Source: Oscillospiraceae bacterium
GTDB taxonomy: Bacteria > Bacillota > Clostridia > Oscillospirales > Ruminococcaceae
Direction: 5' to 3'
Assembly: GCA_003453215.1 (NCBI GenBank)
Contig: DMMB01000069.1
Location: forward strand, 9,602 to 73,601
DNA length: 64,000 nucleotides
Every line of letters begins with the position of its first letter. The first letter of the stretch is position 1. The position numbers and the translations under genes were made by a program. The notes below the pieces were generated by a model. The model was not told the DNA's origin and ran no database searches. It saw only the letters and a program-made list of their open reading frames with translations. Of this stretch, positions 41,996 to 49,653 are shown piece after piece.

Positions 41996-42844
41996 TCAAT
42001 GAACAGGGTACAGCAGGGCATTGCCCAGCAGCAGAAGCAGCGCCAGCGCCAGTGGAACGGTCATGCCCTGCCGAATATTTCCCGGCTGTGGCAAGCGGTG
42101 CGGCAAACGACGCAGCATTAAAACAGCCACCGCACCCCATATCAATAGCACCGCCGGTAAAATTACCGTCGTCACCGGCGAGGGGTGGTAGGTGGTCAGC
42201 CACGCAACCACATTATTGCACAGATGGATCAAAATCCCCCAGCGCAGTGTCCCGGTATAAAAAGTCACTGCCCCCAGCAGCAGCCCGGCCGCCAGGGCCG
42301 GCAGCCATTGGGTCAGGCTGCCATGGGCCCCCATAAACAGCAGAGCCGAAAGCCAGATGGCCGCCGTTTCTCCCGCCGGCCGTAGCGCGTGCAACACCGC
42401 CCCACGGAACAGCAGTTCCTCCATTACGGCCGGCAGCAGGATGGCCCCCACCAGAGAGAGCACCAGTGCCGGCGTACTTTGGGGCAGCGCCGCCGGGGCA
42501 AAGCGATCCGCCTCCGAAAAAAGACGCTGCAGCAGCATCGTCAACAAGTTGGCCCCCAGCAGCACCGCCAGGCCGGCCGGCAGCAGCCACAGGCTGCCGT
42601 TTTTCCCCCGTTTTAGGGGGCACAGCGCCACCATGGGCTGCCGCAGCAGCCGCAGGATCACCACCAACGGCAATCCCAGCATCACCAGCTGCAGCAGCAG
42701 GCCTATTCCGGCCGCTGCTGTTTCCGGCAGCAAAGTCAGCCATTCCCGCTCCAGCCACGCCTTTCCCTGCATGGTCAGCCACAGTACCAGCATACCGCCG
42801 CCCGCGGCGGCACTTCCGCTGCGGTATCTTTTATCCTGCGGCAC
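41996..42844 (-). CDS. CPBP-family intramembrane glutamic protease
   Basis: The 282-residue protein has about eight membrane helices and the CPBP/Abi motifs: EELLFRGAVLHAL (the Glu-Glu plus Arg motif), LLFMGAHG (motif 2 with His) and LRWGILIHLCNNVVAW (motif 3 with His and Asn). Members cleave membrane substrates or act in maturation or immunity of peptides. GTG 42844 is preferred since AAAGGGGG lies 8 nt upstream; a TTG at 42895 would add 17 residues across a hairpin. No bacteriocin gene is nearby. Confidence 0.85.
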   Translation of the reverse strand: MPQDKRYRSGSAAAGGGMLVLWLTMQGKAWLEREWLTLLPETAAAGIGLLLQLVMLGLPLVVILRLLRQPMVALCPLKRGKNGSLWLLPAGLAVLLGANLLTMLLQRLFSEADRFAPAALPQSTPALVLSLVGAILLPAVMEELLFRGAVLHALRPAGETAAIWLSALLFMGAHGSLTQWLPALAAGLLLGAVTFYTGTLRWGILIHLCNNVVAWLTTYHPSPVTTVILPAVLLIWGAVAVLMLRRLPHRLPQPGNIRQGMTVPLALALLLLLGNALLYPVH

Positions 42845-42919
42845 CGGCGTTGCCCCCTTTCCTCTCTGCACGTAAAGCGGCGCCCTCCCTATCAAGAGGG
42901 GGGAGCGCCGACGCCTTAC

Positions 42920-44017
42920 TTACACATTAAAGCGGAACAGCACCACATCGCCGTCCTGCATCACATACTCTTTTCCCTCACTGCGGATCAGGCCCTTTTC
43001 CTTTGCGGCCTGCAGGGAACCGCACTCGATCAGTGTCTCATAGGGTACCACCTCGGCCCGGATAAAGCCGCGTTCAAAATCACTGTGGATTTTGCCGGCT
43101 GCCTGCGGTGCCTTGGTACCCTTGGTAATGGTCCAGGCGCGCACCTCCGGTTTCCCTGCCGTCAGGAAGCTGATAAGCCCCAACAAATCGTAGCCTGCCG
43201 TCACCAGGCGGTCCAGGCCGGATTGATGCAGTCCCAGTTCCTCCAGGAACATCTGCCGGTCCTCCGGCTCCATCTGGCTCAGCTCTTCTTCTATCTTGCC
43301 GCAGATGGGCACCACGCGGCTGCCCTCCGCCTCGGCAATCTCCACTACCTGCCGGTAAAGCGGATTCTCATTCAGATCCCCCGCAAAGTCGGCTTCGCTC
43401 AGGTTTGCCACATAGATGACCGGCTTGTTGGAAAGCAGTGGGCAATCGGCAATGAGTTCCTTTTCTTCCTCGGTACAGGGGAAGTTCCGGGCGGATTTTC
43501 CTTCCCCCAGCCACTCGTTCAGCCGTTCAAAGACCGCCGCCTCTGCCAACGGTTTTTTATCGCCGCCCTTTGCTGCCTTTTTGCAGCGGTCAATCCGCCG
43601 CTCCACCAAATCAATATCGGAGAGCACCAGTTCCAGATTGATGGTTTCAATATCCCGGGCCGGGCCAATTTCGCCGCTGACATGGACAATTTCCCCATCA
43701 TTAAAGCAGCGCACCACATGAATAATGGCATCCACTTCCCGGATATGGGAAAGGAACTTATTGCCGAGGCCTTCCCCCTGGGAAGCGCCCTTTACCAGAC
43801 CTGCAATATCCACAAATTCAATGACCGCCGGGGTCACTTTATCGGGGGAATACATCTCGCACAGCTTGTCCAGGCGGGGATCCGGCACCGGTACAATGCC
43901 AACATTCGGTTCGATGGTGCAAAAAGGGTAATTTGCCGCACCGGCGCTGCCCCCGGTCAGGGCATTAAATATGGTGCTTTTCCCAACATTTGGGAGCCCT
44001 ACGATACCTAATTTCAT
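42920..44017 (-). CDS. ychF: Redox-regulated ATPase YchF
   Basis: The 365-residue protein is the Obg-family ATPase YchF (OLA1). It has the P-loop GLPNVGKST (residues 6-14), DIAGLVKGASQGEGLG, the altered base-recognition motif ANLSE (instead of NKxD, which explains ATP preference) and the C-terminal TGS-like domain ending with the ERGFIRAEVVPYETL block. Members bind ribosomes and affect stress responses. Its promoter overlaps the left copy of a 26-bp repeat (44168-44193). Start ATG 44017 follows AAGGAGA at 12 nt. Confidence 0.96.
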   Translation of the reverse strand: MKLGIVGLPNVGKSTIFNALTGGSAGAANYPFCTIEPNVGIVPVPDPRLDKLCEMYSPDKVTPAVIEFVDIAGLVKGASQGEGLGNKFLSHIREVDAIIHVVRCFNDGEIVHVSGEIGPARDIETINLELVLSDIDLVERRIDRCKKAAKGGDKKPLAEAAVFERLNEWLGEGKSARNFPCTEEEKELIADCPLLSNKPVIYVANLSEADFAGDLNENPLYRQVVEIAEAEGSRVVPICGKIEEELSQMEPEDRQMFLEELGLHQSGLDRLVTAGYDLLGLISFLTAGKPEVRAWTITKGTKAPQAAGKIHSDFERGFIRAEVVPYETLIECGSLQAAKEKGLIRSEGKEYVMQDGDVVLFRFNV

Positions 44018-44145
44018 ATATCTCTACATCTCCTTAAAAAGTCTTTGTTTTACGGGGTTTTTGCGGTTTTATGTTTTTTGTTTACGCCATTTTTACGCCA
44101 TTTGCGCGTTTGGATCTATGGGGCTTCATCAGTCAATACCATAAA

Positions 44146-44174
44146 ATTATAACAGATAGGCGCTTTTCTCTCAA
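44146..44174 (-). promoter_or_regulatory. Sigma-A-type promoter of ychF, overlapping the left direct repeat
   Basis: On the minus strand TTGAGA, 17-bp spacer, TATAAT. The -35 box is part of the repeat. Confidence 0.65.
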
Positions 44175-44193
44175 GGTGTTTTTCGAATTTTGT
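44168..44193. repeat. Left copy of a 26-bp direct repeat
   Basis: It begins CTCTCAAGGTG and ends TTTTCGAATTTTGT. An identical copy is at 47541-47566 in the same orientation. Together they enclose about 3.35 kb with the second FecBCD set, as left and right attachment sites of an inserted element would. On the minus strand, the bases after it are also alike to the right copy for about 25 nt (ending TAATTTTAT). Confidence 0.85.
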
Positions 44194-44283
44194 GGGCAGG
44201 TGATCTATCATTATGCTGTATCCTAAGCCAAAGCGGAAGGACACCCATGGGGTCTCCTCCCGCTTCAAGTATTTATTTGGTTT

Positions 44284-45060
44284 TCATCGTCTGGTCATGA
44301 TATAACGGTCTTTATATTCCAGCACGGCTATTTCCCCGTATATTTTGCCAAGTGCCGCTTCTATCTCCGCGCGGCTGGTGTTTCTCATATCAATTTCGTT
44401 CGCTATGGTGCCGTCTTGCATCAGCAGCAGGCGGTCACAGTAGCTCAGGGCAAAGTTAGGGTCGTGCAGGGTGATAAGCCCTGCTTGCTGCCGCTCATGC
44501 AGCACCTCTCTTATTTTTTCCAGCACCATGTGCCGGTTGACAAAATCCAATGCGCTGTCTGGCTCGTCCATCAGCATCGCCGGCGTATCCTGCGAAAGGG
44601 CGCGCGCCAAAATGACCAGCTGCTTCTGACCCTCGCTTAAGGTGGCGTAGTCCCGCCCCGCCAGCTCTGCCAGCCCCAAATGGGTCAGATTCTCCATGGC
44701 AATTCGGCGGTGCGCTTCGCCGGGGGAGTCCAAAAGACGCAGCCGGGCGTTAAAGCCCATCAGCACGACCTCCAGCACGGTTTTACCCATGATAGGGCTG
44801 CCGCGCTGCGGGATATAACTCATCAGGCGGGCGCGGCTTTTCTCGTCCAGATGGGTGGTTTCGGTCTCCCCCACCATACAGCTGCCCTCTTTCATCGGCA
44901 GCAGACCGCAGGCAGCGCGCAGCAGAGTGGTCTTGCCGCAGCCATTCAGTCCCAGCAGCGCGCAGAATTCCCCGCCTTCTACCGCAAGGGAAGCCCCGCG
45001 GACAATTTCCTTGCTGCCATATCCGGTATGGATATTCTGCAAAGAAAGCAATGTGCTCAT
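44284..45060 (-). CDS. FecE/BtuD-type ABC transporter ATP-binding protein (second uptake set)
   Basis: The 258-residue ATPase has Walker A GLNGCGKTT, a Q-loop at SYIPQRG, a signature LSEGQKQ (Glu in place of the second Gly of LSGGQ) and Walker B AMLMDEP, then LHDPN where the switch His stands. It powers the FecCD permease whose gene overlaps its start by 4 nt. It is the last gene of the set between the 26-bp repeats. Confidence 0.92.
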   Translation of the reverse strand: MSTLLSLQNIHTGYGSKEIVRGASLAVEGGEFCALLGLNGCGKTTLLRAACGLLPMKEGSCMVGETETTHLDEKSRARLMSYIPQRGSPIMGKTVLEVVLMGFNARLRLLDSPGEAHRRIAMENLTHLGLAELAGRDYATLSEGQKQLVILARALSQDTPAMLMDEPDSALDFVNRHMVLEKIREVLHERQQAGLITLHDPNFALSYCDRLLLMQDGTIANEIDMRNTSRAEIEAALGKIYGEIAVLEYKDRYIMTRR

Positions 45061-46073
45061 ACCTTGCCCTCCTTGCGCTTACACATAAAGTACACCAGCA
45101 CCGGCACACCGATGATAGTAGTAAGAATACTGATGGGCAGCCCGCCAGCATACAGGCTGCGGGCAAAAATATCTGCTACCAGCATCACGGCAGCGCCCAC
45201 CATGGCGGAAAGCACCATAGTATCGGTATTTTCCCGTTTTATCATCATGCGGGCGATGTGCGGGGCGATAAGCCCGATAAAGGAGATCAGTCCCGTAATG
45301 CTGACGATTGAGGCAACCAGCAGGGTGGAAAGGGTGAGCACCGTCAGCCTTACCCGATACAGCCGCACCCCCAGTGTCCGGCATTCCTCTTCATTCAAAG
45401 AGAGAAGTCCTACTTGGCGGTGCAGCAAAAACAGCCCCACAAAACCGATCAGCCAAAACGGCAGGATAGAGAGCACCTTGGAGGCTGTGACACCCGCAAA
45501 GGAGCCCATCGTCCAATACTCGATGGCAGCCAGGTTGGACTCGCTGTCGGCATAGTACTTCAGCAGCATAATGACCGACTTGGCGACCGCCGAGATAACG
45601 ATACCCGCCAGCACATAAGTAGCGGTGGTATTGGCACGGGTCGCCCGCACCAGCAGCATCACAAATGCCACAGCAAGCAATCCGCCCACAAAGGCACCCA
45701 GCGCAATGCCGCCCACACCGATGCCGACACTGACAATGGCAATGGCGGCGCCCAGATTGGCGCCGCTGGAAACACCGATGATATCAGGGGACGCCAACGG
45801 ATTGCGAAAGATCATCTGATAAACGGAGCCGGCAACGCCCAACCCCGCACCCGCCATCACACCCATGCAGGTGCGGGGCAGCCGCAGCGTGAAAAAGACC
45901 TTGCGGGTCATGGCGCTGACATCCCCGCCGGTCAGAATAGAAATGATCTCCCGTACCAAAATGGGGTAATTGCCGATGCAGATGGAGGCGATGAAACCCA
46001 CGACAATGCACGCCCCTACCAGCCAGTAGGAGCGGATCACGGGTTTTCGGTTTTGCAGCATGGTTTCCTGCAT
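45057..46073 (-). CDS. FecCD-type ABC transporter permease (second uptake set)
   Basis: The 338-residue permease has the FecCD/BtuC pattern: TLRLPRTCMGVMAGAGLGVA, YQMIFRNPLASPDIIGVSSG, NEEECRTLGV and GLISFIGLIAPHIARMM. ATG 46073 follows GAGGGAG; a further-upstream start at 46115 has no ribosome site. It would take up the ligand brought by the lipoprotein encoded upstream. It is clearly different in sequence from the permease at 17592, so the two are paralogues rather than a recent copy. Confidence 0.92.
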   Translation of the reverse strand: MQETMLQNRKPVIRSYWLVGACIVVGFIASICIGNYPILVREIISILTGGDVSAMTRKVFFTLRLPRTCMGVMAGAGLGVAGSVYQMIFRNPLASPDIIGVSSGANLGAAIAIVSVGIGVGGIALGAFVGGLLAVAFVMLLVRATRANTTATYVLAGIVISAVAKSVIMLLKYYADSESNLAAIEYWTMGSFAGVTASKVLSILPFWLIGFVGLFLLHRQVGLLSLNEEECRTLGVRLYRVRLTVLTLSTLLVASIVSITGLISFIGLIAPHIARMMIKRENTDTMVLSAMVGAAVMLVADIFARSLYAGGLPISILTTIIGVPVLVYFMCKRKEGKV

Positions 46074-46143
46074 AGTGTCTCCCTCTAATTCCACAGTGGG
46101 TTTATTGTACCGCATACGCCGTTAAAAAGCAAACAACGGGCAG

Positions 46144-46178
46144 AAAAAAACGGGATACCGCACGCAGCAGTATCCCGT
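46144..46178 (-). terminator. Internal terminator between binding-protein and permease genes
   Basis: On the minus strand CGGGATAC / GTATCCCG with an 11-nt loop and seven T's. It lies inside the operon, 20 nt after the binding-protein stop, and probably raises the ratio of binding protein to permease. Confidence 0.8.
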
Positions 46179-46197
46179 AGGTCATTCCAAAGAGGAA

Positions 46198-47277
46198 TCA
46201 GGCAGCCTGATCCAACGCAACATGGAAACCGTAGAAGGTGGAGTAGAACTCATCGGCATCTGCGGCAAACTGCTCGGCGGTGTACAGCTCAGGGTGCAGG
46301 GTGTGCAGCATCCACAGGGTACCCAAGATACCGGAGGGAACGGGGGAATCCCAAGCCTCAAAGCCGACGGGCATCTGATAAACGGCACCGTTCTTCACAG
46401 CGGTCACATCGGCAAAAGTGGCGTTGTTCAGCACATCCTCGGCGGTGTAATCAGGGCTGCTTACGGCAAAGTTATCGGTGGGGATCACGATCACATCGGG
46501 GTTCATGGTCAGGAAGGTCTCGTTATCAATGTCGGTCCAGGAGGTACCCTCCAGCACATCACCGGCGTTCTTGCCGCCCGCGGTGGTGATGAGGGAAGCC
46601 TGATACATCTCCTTGGGAGCAGTGCGCAGGATATCGCTGGTGCTGCCGATATACACGACAGGCTTCTGGTCATCGGTCAGATCCTTAGTCAGTTCTGCCA
46701 CAGCCGCCAGCTTGGTATTGTAGTACTCGATCAGCGCGGTCGCTTTCTCCATGCTGTTGGTGGCGGTGCCGATGAGAGTAAACATTTCCATCAGCTGCTC
46801 ATGGCTTTCCGGCAGGACCAGCAGGGTGGCAATACCCATTTCGGAAAGGGTCTGGGCAGTGTCCTTCTGCTTCATGGGCAGAATAACAAGATCGGGATTG
46901 GCATTGACGCAGGCTTCCAGATCAAAAGCCTTGGCAGAGCCGACATTGGGCAGGTCGATAAGGGCGGGCGCCGCCAGCTGGTAAATAGGGCGTTTGGTGG
47001 ATTTATCCTCGATGCCGACCATCTTATCGGAAAGTCCCAGCGCAATGCAGGCAGAGGAGGAAATGTAGTAGCCGGAAACGATACGCTCGGGCTCTTTCTC
47101 CAAGGTAACTTCACGACCAGCCATATCGGTCACGGTAAGAGGATAGGTAACGGCGGGAGTGGGATCGGGAGTGGGCTCCGGATCGGGAGCGGGGGTAGGC
47201 TCGTTGCCGCAGGCAGCAAAGGAAGCCACCATGATGACCGCCAGCAGCAGTGCCAGCAGTTTGTTCATACGCTTCAT
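46198..47277 (-). CDS. FecB/BtuF-like substrate-binding lipoprotein (second uptake set)
   Basis: The 359-residue lipoprotein has a lipobox SFAAC (about residues 19-23) followed by an unusual Pro-Asp-Glu linker (PTPAPDPEPTPDPTP). The body is a periplasmic-binding fold III protein (TVTDMAGREVTLEKEPERIV, KAFDLEACVNANPDLVILPM, TMNPDVIVIP, NGAVYQMPVGFEAW). It should deliver an iron complex or corrinoid to the FecCD permease downstream. ATG 47277 has AAAGGAG at 12 nt. Transcription starts at the promoter at 47323-47351, which carries a strong inverted repeat. Confidence 0.9.
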   Translation of the reverse strand: MKRMNKLLALLLAVIMVASFAACGNEPTPAPDPEPTPDPTPAVTYPLTVTDMAGREVTLEKEPERIVSGYYISSSACIALGLSDKMVGIEDKSTKRPIYQLAAPALIDLPNVGSAKAFDLEACVNANPDLVILPMKQKDTAQTLSEMGIATLLVLPESHEQLMEMFTLIGTATNSMEKATALIEYYNTKLAAVAELTKDLTDDQKPVVYIGSTSDILRTAPKEMYQASLITTAGGKNAGDVLEGTSWTDIDNETFLTMNPDVIVIPTDNFAVSSPDYTAEDVLNNATFADVTAVKNGAVYQMPVGFEAWDSPVPSGILGTLWMLHTLHPELYTAEQFAADADEFYSTFYGFHVALDQAA

Positions 47278-47322
47278 AAATCTTCTTTCTCCTTTTATCT
47301 AATTATAGAATAGCGCATCGTT

Positions 47323-47351
47323 ATTCTACTGCATGCTAAACCGTTTGTCAA
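47323..47351 (-). promoter_or_regulatory. Sigma-A-type promoter of the second FecBCD set
   Basis: On the minus strand TTGACA, 17-bp spacer, TAGAAT. Confidence 0.8.
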
Positions 47352-47373
47352 TACGGAATAAGTTTTCCGTATT
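47350..47373. promoter_or_regulatory. Operator-like inverted repeat at the second FecBCD promoter
   Basis: Perfect 9-bp arms AATACGGAA and TTCCGTATT with a 6-nt spacer. It touches the -35 box, so a bound protein could control the promoter. It resembles the palindrome at 17443-17455. Confidence 0.6.
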
Positions 47374-47540
47374 GTCTTATTATATGGAATGCTTTATAAA
47401 CACCATTCGAAAATAAGTTCGGACATTGGTATCCGTTACAAACGCGTAGTCGTTTTAAGCCATCTGAAGCCATTCAATAAAGTTCTCGATGGCTTCAACT
47501 TTTTCTTTTGCATGATAAAATTACAGCAGAAAGAAGCCCC
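47374..47540. other. Non-coding stretch with a possible gene-end remnant
   Basis: The gap 47278-47722 (445 nt) holds the promoter and operator above, this stretch, the right repeat and the sigma-B promoter. On the minus strand around 47466-47530 a short frame reads KVEAIENFIEWLQMA then TAA, which could be the end of a lost gene, possibly of the element that used the repeats. Nothing else is recognised. Confidence 0.2.
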
Positions 47541-47566
47541 CTCTCAAGGTGTTTTTCGAATTTTGT
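47541..47566. repeat. Right copy of the 26-bp direct repeat
   Basis: Identical to 44168-44193 over 26 bp, same orientation. It lies 104 nt upstream of the sigma-B promoter. Confidence 0.85.
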
Positions 47567-47669
47567 ACCCGATGAGGTCTGTGGCGTCTTTCAAATTCAT
47601 TTCTTTTCCCGTTTTTACTATTGACCCCGCGTCTCTCTTTTCTCCCGATAAAAATTCTTGACATCCCGC

Positions 47670-47697
47670 CCGACAATTTGTACTCTTAAATCGTATC
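47670..47697 (+). promoter_or_regulatory. ECF-type promoter of the locus B sigma gene
   Basis: CCGACAA (47670-47676), 15 bp, CGTATC (47692-47697). The same CCGACAA-N15-CGTAT pattern recurs at 48901-48927 before the DUF4358 gene, which suggests autoregulation by the locus B sigma factor. Confidence 0.6.
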
Positions 47698-47722
47698 ATC
47701 TTACAGAAGGGAAGTATCTGCC

Positions 47723-48196
47723 ATACCGTCCGATTTTGAAGCCTTCTATCTGCGGCACTACCGGGCCATCTACCGGGTCTGCTTTGCTTTCCTCAAAAAT
47801 GCTGCCGATGCCGAAGACTGCACCGAGGATACCTTTGTCCGCGCCATGACGGCCGAGGTCACTTTCCAAAATGAACGCCACGAGCGCAGCTGGCTCACCA
47901 CCACCGCCATGAATCTCTGCAAAGGCCGTCTGAAGCACTGGTGGAACAAAAAGACTTCCCCCCTGGAGGAAGAACTGGAGCAGCCCGCCCCGGAGCAGGA
48001 GGATCTCAGCGCCGTCACCGCAGCGGTGCAGGCTCTCCCGGTCAAGTATAAGGAAGTGGTCTGGCTTTATTATTACGAAGGCTACGGCACCGATGAAATC
48101 GCGGCCATGCTGCACCGGCCGCCATCTACGGTGCGCAATCAGCTGCGGGATGCCCGCGCAAAACTAAAAGATCGGCTGGGAGGGGAAGAACTGTGA
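47723..48196 (+). CDS. ECF-type sigma factor of locus B, lacking a standard start codon
   Basis: The frame encodes about 157 residues with sigma region 2 (PSDFEAFYLRHYRAIYRVCF, KNAADAEDCTEDTFVRAM) and region 4 (LPVKYKEVVWLYYYEGYGTD, AAMLHRPPSTVRNQLRDARA). The region 2 part extends well upstream of the only ATG in frame (47846), which would remove it. The natural start position, 47723, reads ATA CCG TCC GAT after AGAAGGGAAG and just after the promoter. So either a rare ATA start is used or an ATG-to-ATA change has crippled the gene. GTG of the next gene overlaps its stop (GTGA). Confidence 0.75.
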   Translation: MPSDFEAFYLRHYRAIYRVCFAFLKNAADAEDCTEDTFVRAMTAEVTFQNERHERSWLTTTAMNLCKGRLKHWWNKKTSPLEEELEQPAPEQEDLSAVTAAVQALPVKYKEVVWLYYYEGYGTDEIAAMLHRPPSTVRNQLRDARAKLKDRLGGEEL

Positions 48197-48834
48197 ACCA
48201 AAACGAAATCAAAAAGGCGCTGGAAGAAATAGAACCCGCTCCCGGTGCGCAGGAGCGGATGTATCAGAACATTCTGCGCAAAGCCGCTGAACAGCAGGCC
48301 GCCCCAAAGGAAGATAACATCACCGCTTTCCCCGCCCGCAAAAATCCCCAGTGGAAACGCTGGGGCAGCCTGGCCGCCTGCCTGGTGCTGGTGCTGGCCG
48401 CGGGGCTGCTGCTCCCCCGCCTGCGGAATAGTAACATTGAGCCGCCCGATCCGCCCGTTCTGGGCAATTCCCCCTACGAGGATGTCGCCGGCCCCGAAGA
48501 CTTTGCAAAACTCGGCTTCACCATCGCGGCCCCGGCGGGAGCGGAAGACCTCTATTACTGCATCTACGATGGCGAAATTGCCCGGGTGGATTTCACTCTG
48601 AATGGCTGCGAATACACCTACGAAGCCGCCCAGCTTTCCGGCAACTTCTCCCGTCTGCAGGGAGAAGCCGACTCCACCTCCTCCCTCGATGCCGCCGTCC
48701 ATGCCACTCTGGACCATCTCGCGGATGGTTCCTGGCGGGCCCACTGGCAGCAGGGTGAGCTCAGCTTTTACCTCACCAGTTCCACCGCCACCGAAAAGGA
48801 AATCACCGCCGTGGTGCTCTCCCTCCTTCCGTAA
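48193..48834 (+). CDS. Putative anti-sigma factor, single-pass membrane protein, locus B
   Basis: The 213-residue protein has a cytoplasmic part (about 1-55: QNEIKKALEEIEPAPGAQER, then a Lys/Arg-rich stretch), one membrane helix (LAACLVLVLAAGLLLP, about 60-75) and an outer domain of about 135 residues with several strands (FTIAAPAGAEDLYYCIYDG, VDFTLNGCEYTYEAAQ). The start GTG overlaps the sigma stop, which is typical of sigma/anti-sigma pairs. Like the locus A counterpart it lacks a zinc motif, and its outer domain differs, so the two may respond to different signals. Role inferred from context. Confidence 0.68.
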   Translation: MNQNEIKKALEEIEPAPGAQERMYQNILRKAAEQQAAPKEDNITAFPARKNPQWKRWGSLAACLVLVLAAGLLLPRLRNSNIEPPDPPVLGNSPYEDVAGPEDFAKLGFTIAAPAGAEDLYYCIYDGEIARVDFTLNGCEYTYEAAQLSGNFSRLQGEADSTSSLDAAVHATLDHLADGSWRAHWQQGELSFYLTSSTATEKEITAVVLSLLP

Positions 48835-48855
48835 AAAGACGCATACTTCACCCCA

Positions 48856-48897
48856 TTTTCGGAGAGTTTCCCGCTCTCCGAAAATTTTTTTATTTTT
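48856..48897 (+). terminator. Terminator between the anti-sigma and DUF4358 genes of locus B
   Basis: Perfect 11-bp stem TTTTCGGAGAG / CTCTCCGAAAA with a 7-nt loop, then a long T-run. The next transcript starts from the ECF-type promoter at 48901. Confidence 0.9.
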
Positions 48898-48900
48898 TGG

Positions 48901-48927
48901 CCGACAAATTCCGCCCCTCCATCGTAT
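48901..48927 (+). promoter_or_regulatory. ECF-type promoter of the DUF4358/MBOAT/DHHW genes, locus B
   Basis: CCGACAA (48901-48907), 15 bp, CGTATG (48923-48928). It matches the sigma-gene promoter at 47670-47697 in both boxes and in spacing, right behind a terminator and 61 nt before the ATG. Confidence 0.65.
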
Positions 48928-48988
48928 GGATAGATGAACAGGAAAAAGAAATCCTTCCCCCCAATTCATTTCGATAAGGAGAAAAATT

Positions 48989-49618
48989 ATGAAACGTATT
49001 ATTACCCTTCTGCTGTCCCTGATGCTCGTCCTGTCCCTCGCCGCCTGCGGCAACAGCAATAATAACAGCGGCAAGACCGAAGTCACCCTCACCGCTGCCG
49101 AAGTCCTCGAGTCCCTCAAAAAGTCCCTGGGCGAAAGCTACACCAGCGATACCGCCGAAACCGAAGACCGCATGACCGGCTACTGGGGCCTTGATCTCAG
49201 CCAAGTGGAAAGCTGGGCGGCCGAAACCAACTCCAATTCCGCGCTCCAGTCCGATTGTGCCATTATCCTCAAGGTAAAAGACGGCTATGCCAATGACGCC
49301 GCCGCCCTGCTGCAAACCGGCTTCGATCAGATCGTCAGCTACAACCGTATGTACGATATGGATCTCCAGCGTGTCCTGCAGGGTCGCCTTTACATCAATG
49401 GCAATTATGTCGCCCTCCTCATTGAGGGTCAGCAGGGCGACTGGCAGGCCAGTGCCGAAGATCAGGCTAAATTTGCCGCCGAAGAGGCCGCCAAGGTCGA
49501 TGAAGCCTGGAAAGCCATCTTTGGGGCCGCTGTCAATGCCATCACCATCCCCGCCGATGACGGCAATTCGGGCTTCAATTTCAACGATGACGGCGAAGAG
49601 GGCCTGCTGGGCGGTTAA
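48989..49618 (+). CDS. DUF4358-type lipoprotein, locus B
   Basis: The 209-residue lipoprotein has a lipobox LSLAAC, an Asn/Ser-rich linker, and a domain with EVLESLKKSLGESY, a middle CAIILKVKDGYANDAAALLQTGFDQI and a strand INGNYVALLIEG, comparable to the locus A protein in layout and family (DUF4358 by eye). The tail is acidic (DDGEEGLLGG). Function unknown; it is first in the transcript from the ECF-type promoter, followed by MBOAT and DHHW genes. ATG 48989 follows AAGGAG. Confidence 0.75.
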   Translation: MKRIITLLLSLMLVLSLAACGNSNNNSGKTEVTLTAAEVLESLKKSLGESYTSDTAETEDRMTGYWGLDLSQVESWAAETNSNSALQSDCAIILKVKDGYANDAAALLQTGFDQIVSYNRMYDMDLQRVLQGRLYINGNYVALLIEGQQGDWQASAEDQAKFAAEEAAKVDEAWKAIFGAAVNAITIPADDGNSGFNFNDDGEEGLLGG

Positions 49619-49653
49619 GAAGTATCCGTCCTCTTTCGCGGAGGTATCAAAAA

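Noticed and set aside
42879..42912. Hairpin between ychF and the CPBP gene as a terminator
   Set aside because: The stem is strong but no T-run follows on the minus strand, and downstream genes are closely spaced, so it may only reduce read-through.
44071..44103. Tandem TTTACGCCATT repeats near ychF, as sometimes seen after integrase genes
   Set aside because: Only two short copies, no integrase frame could be read next to them.
47389..47661. A 90-codon plus-strand frame between the second FecBCD set and the sigma-B gene
   Set aside because: It runs across the direct repeat, lacks a ribosome site and has an unlikely composition.
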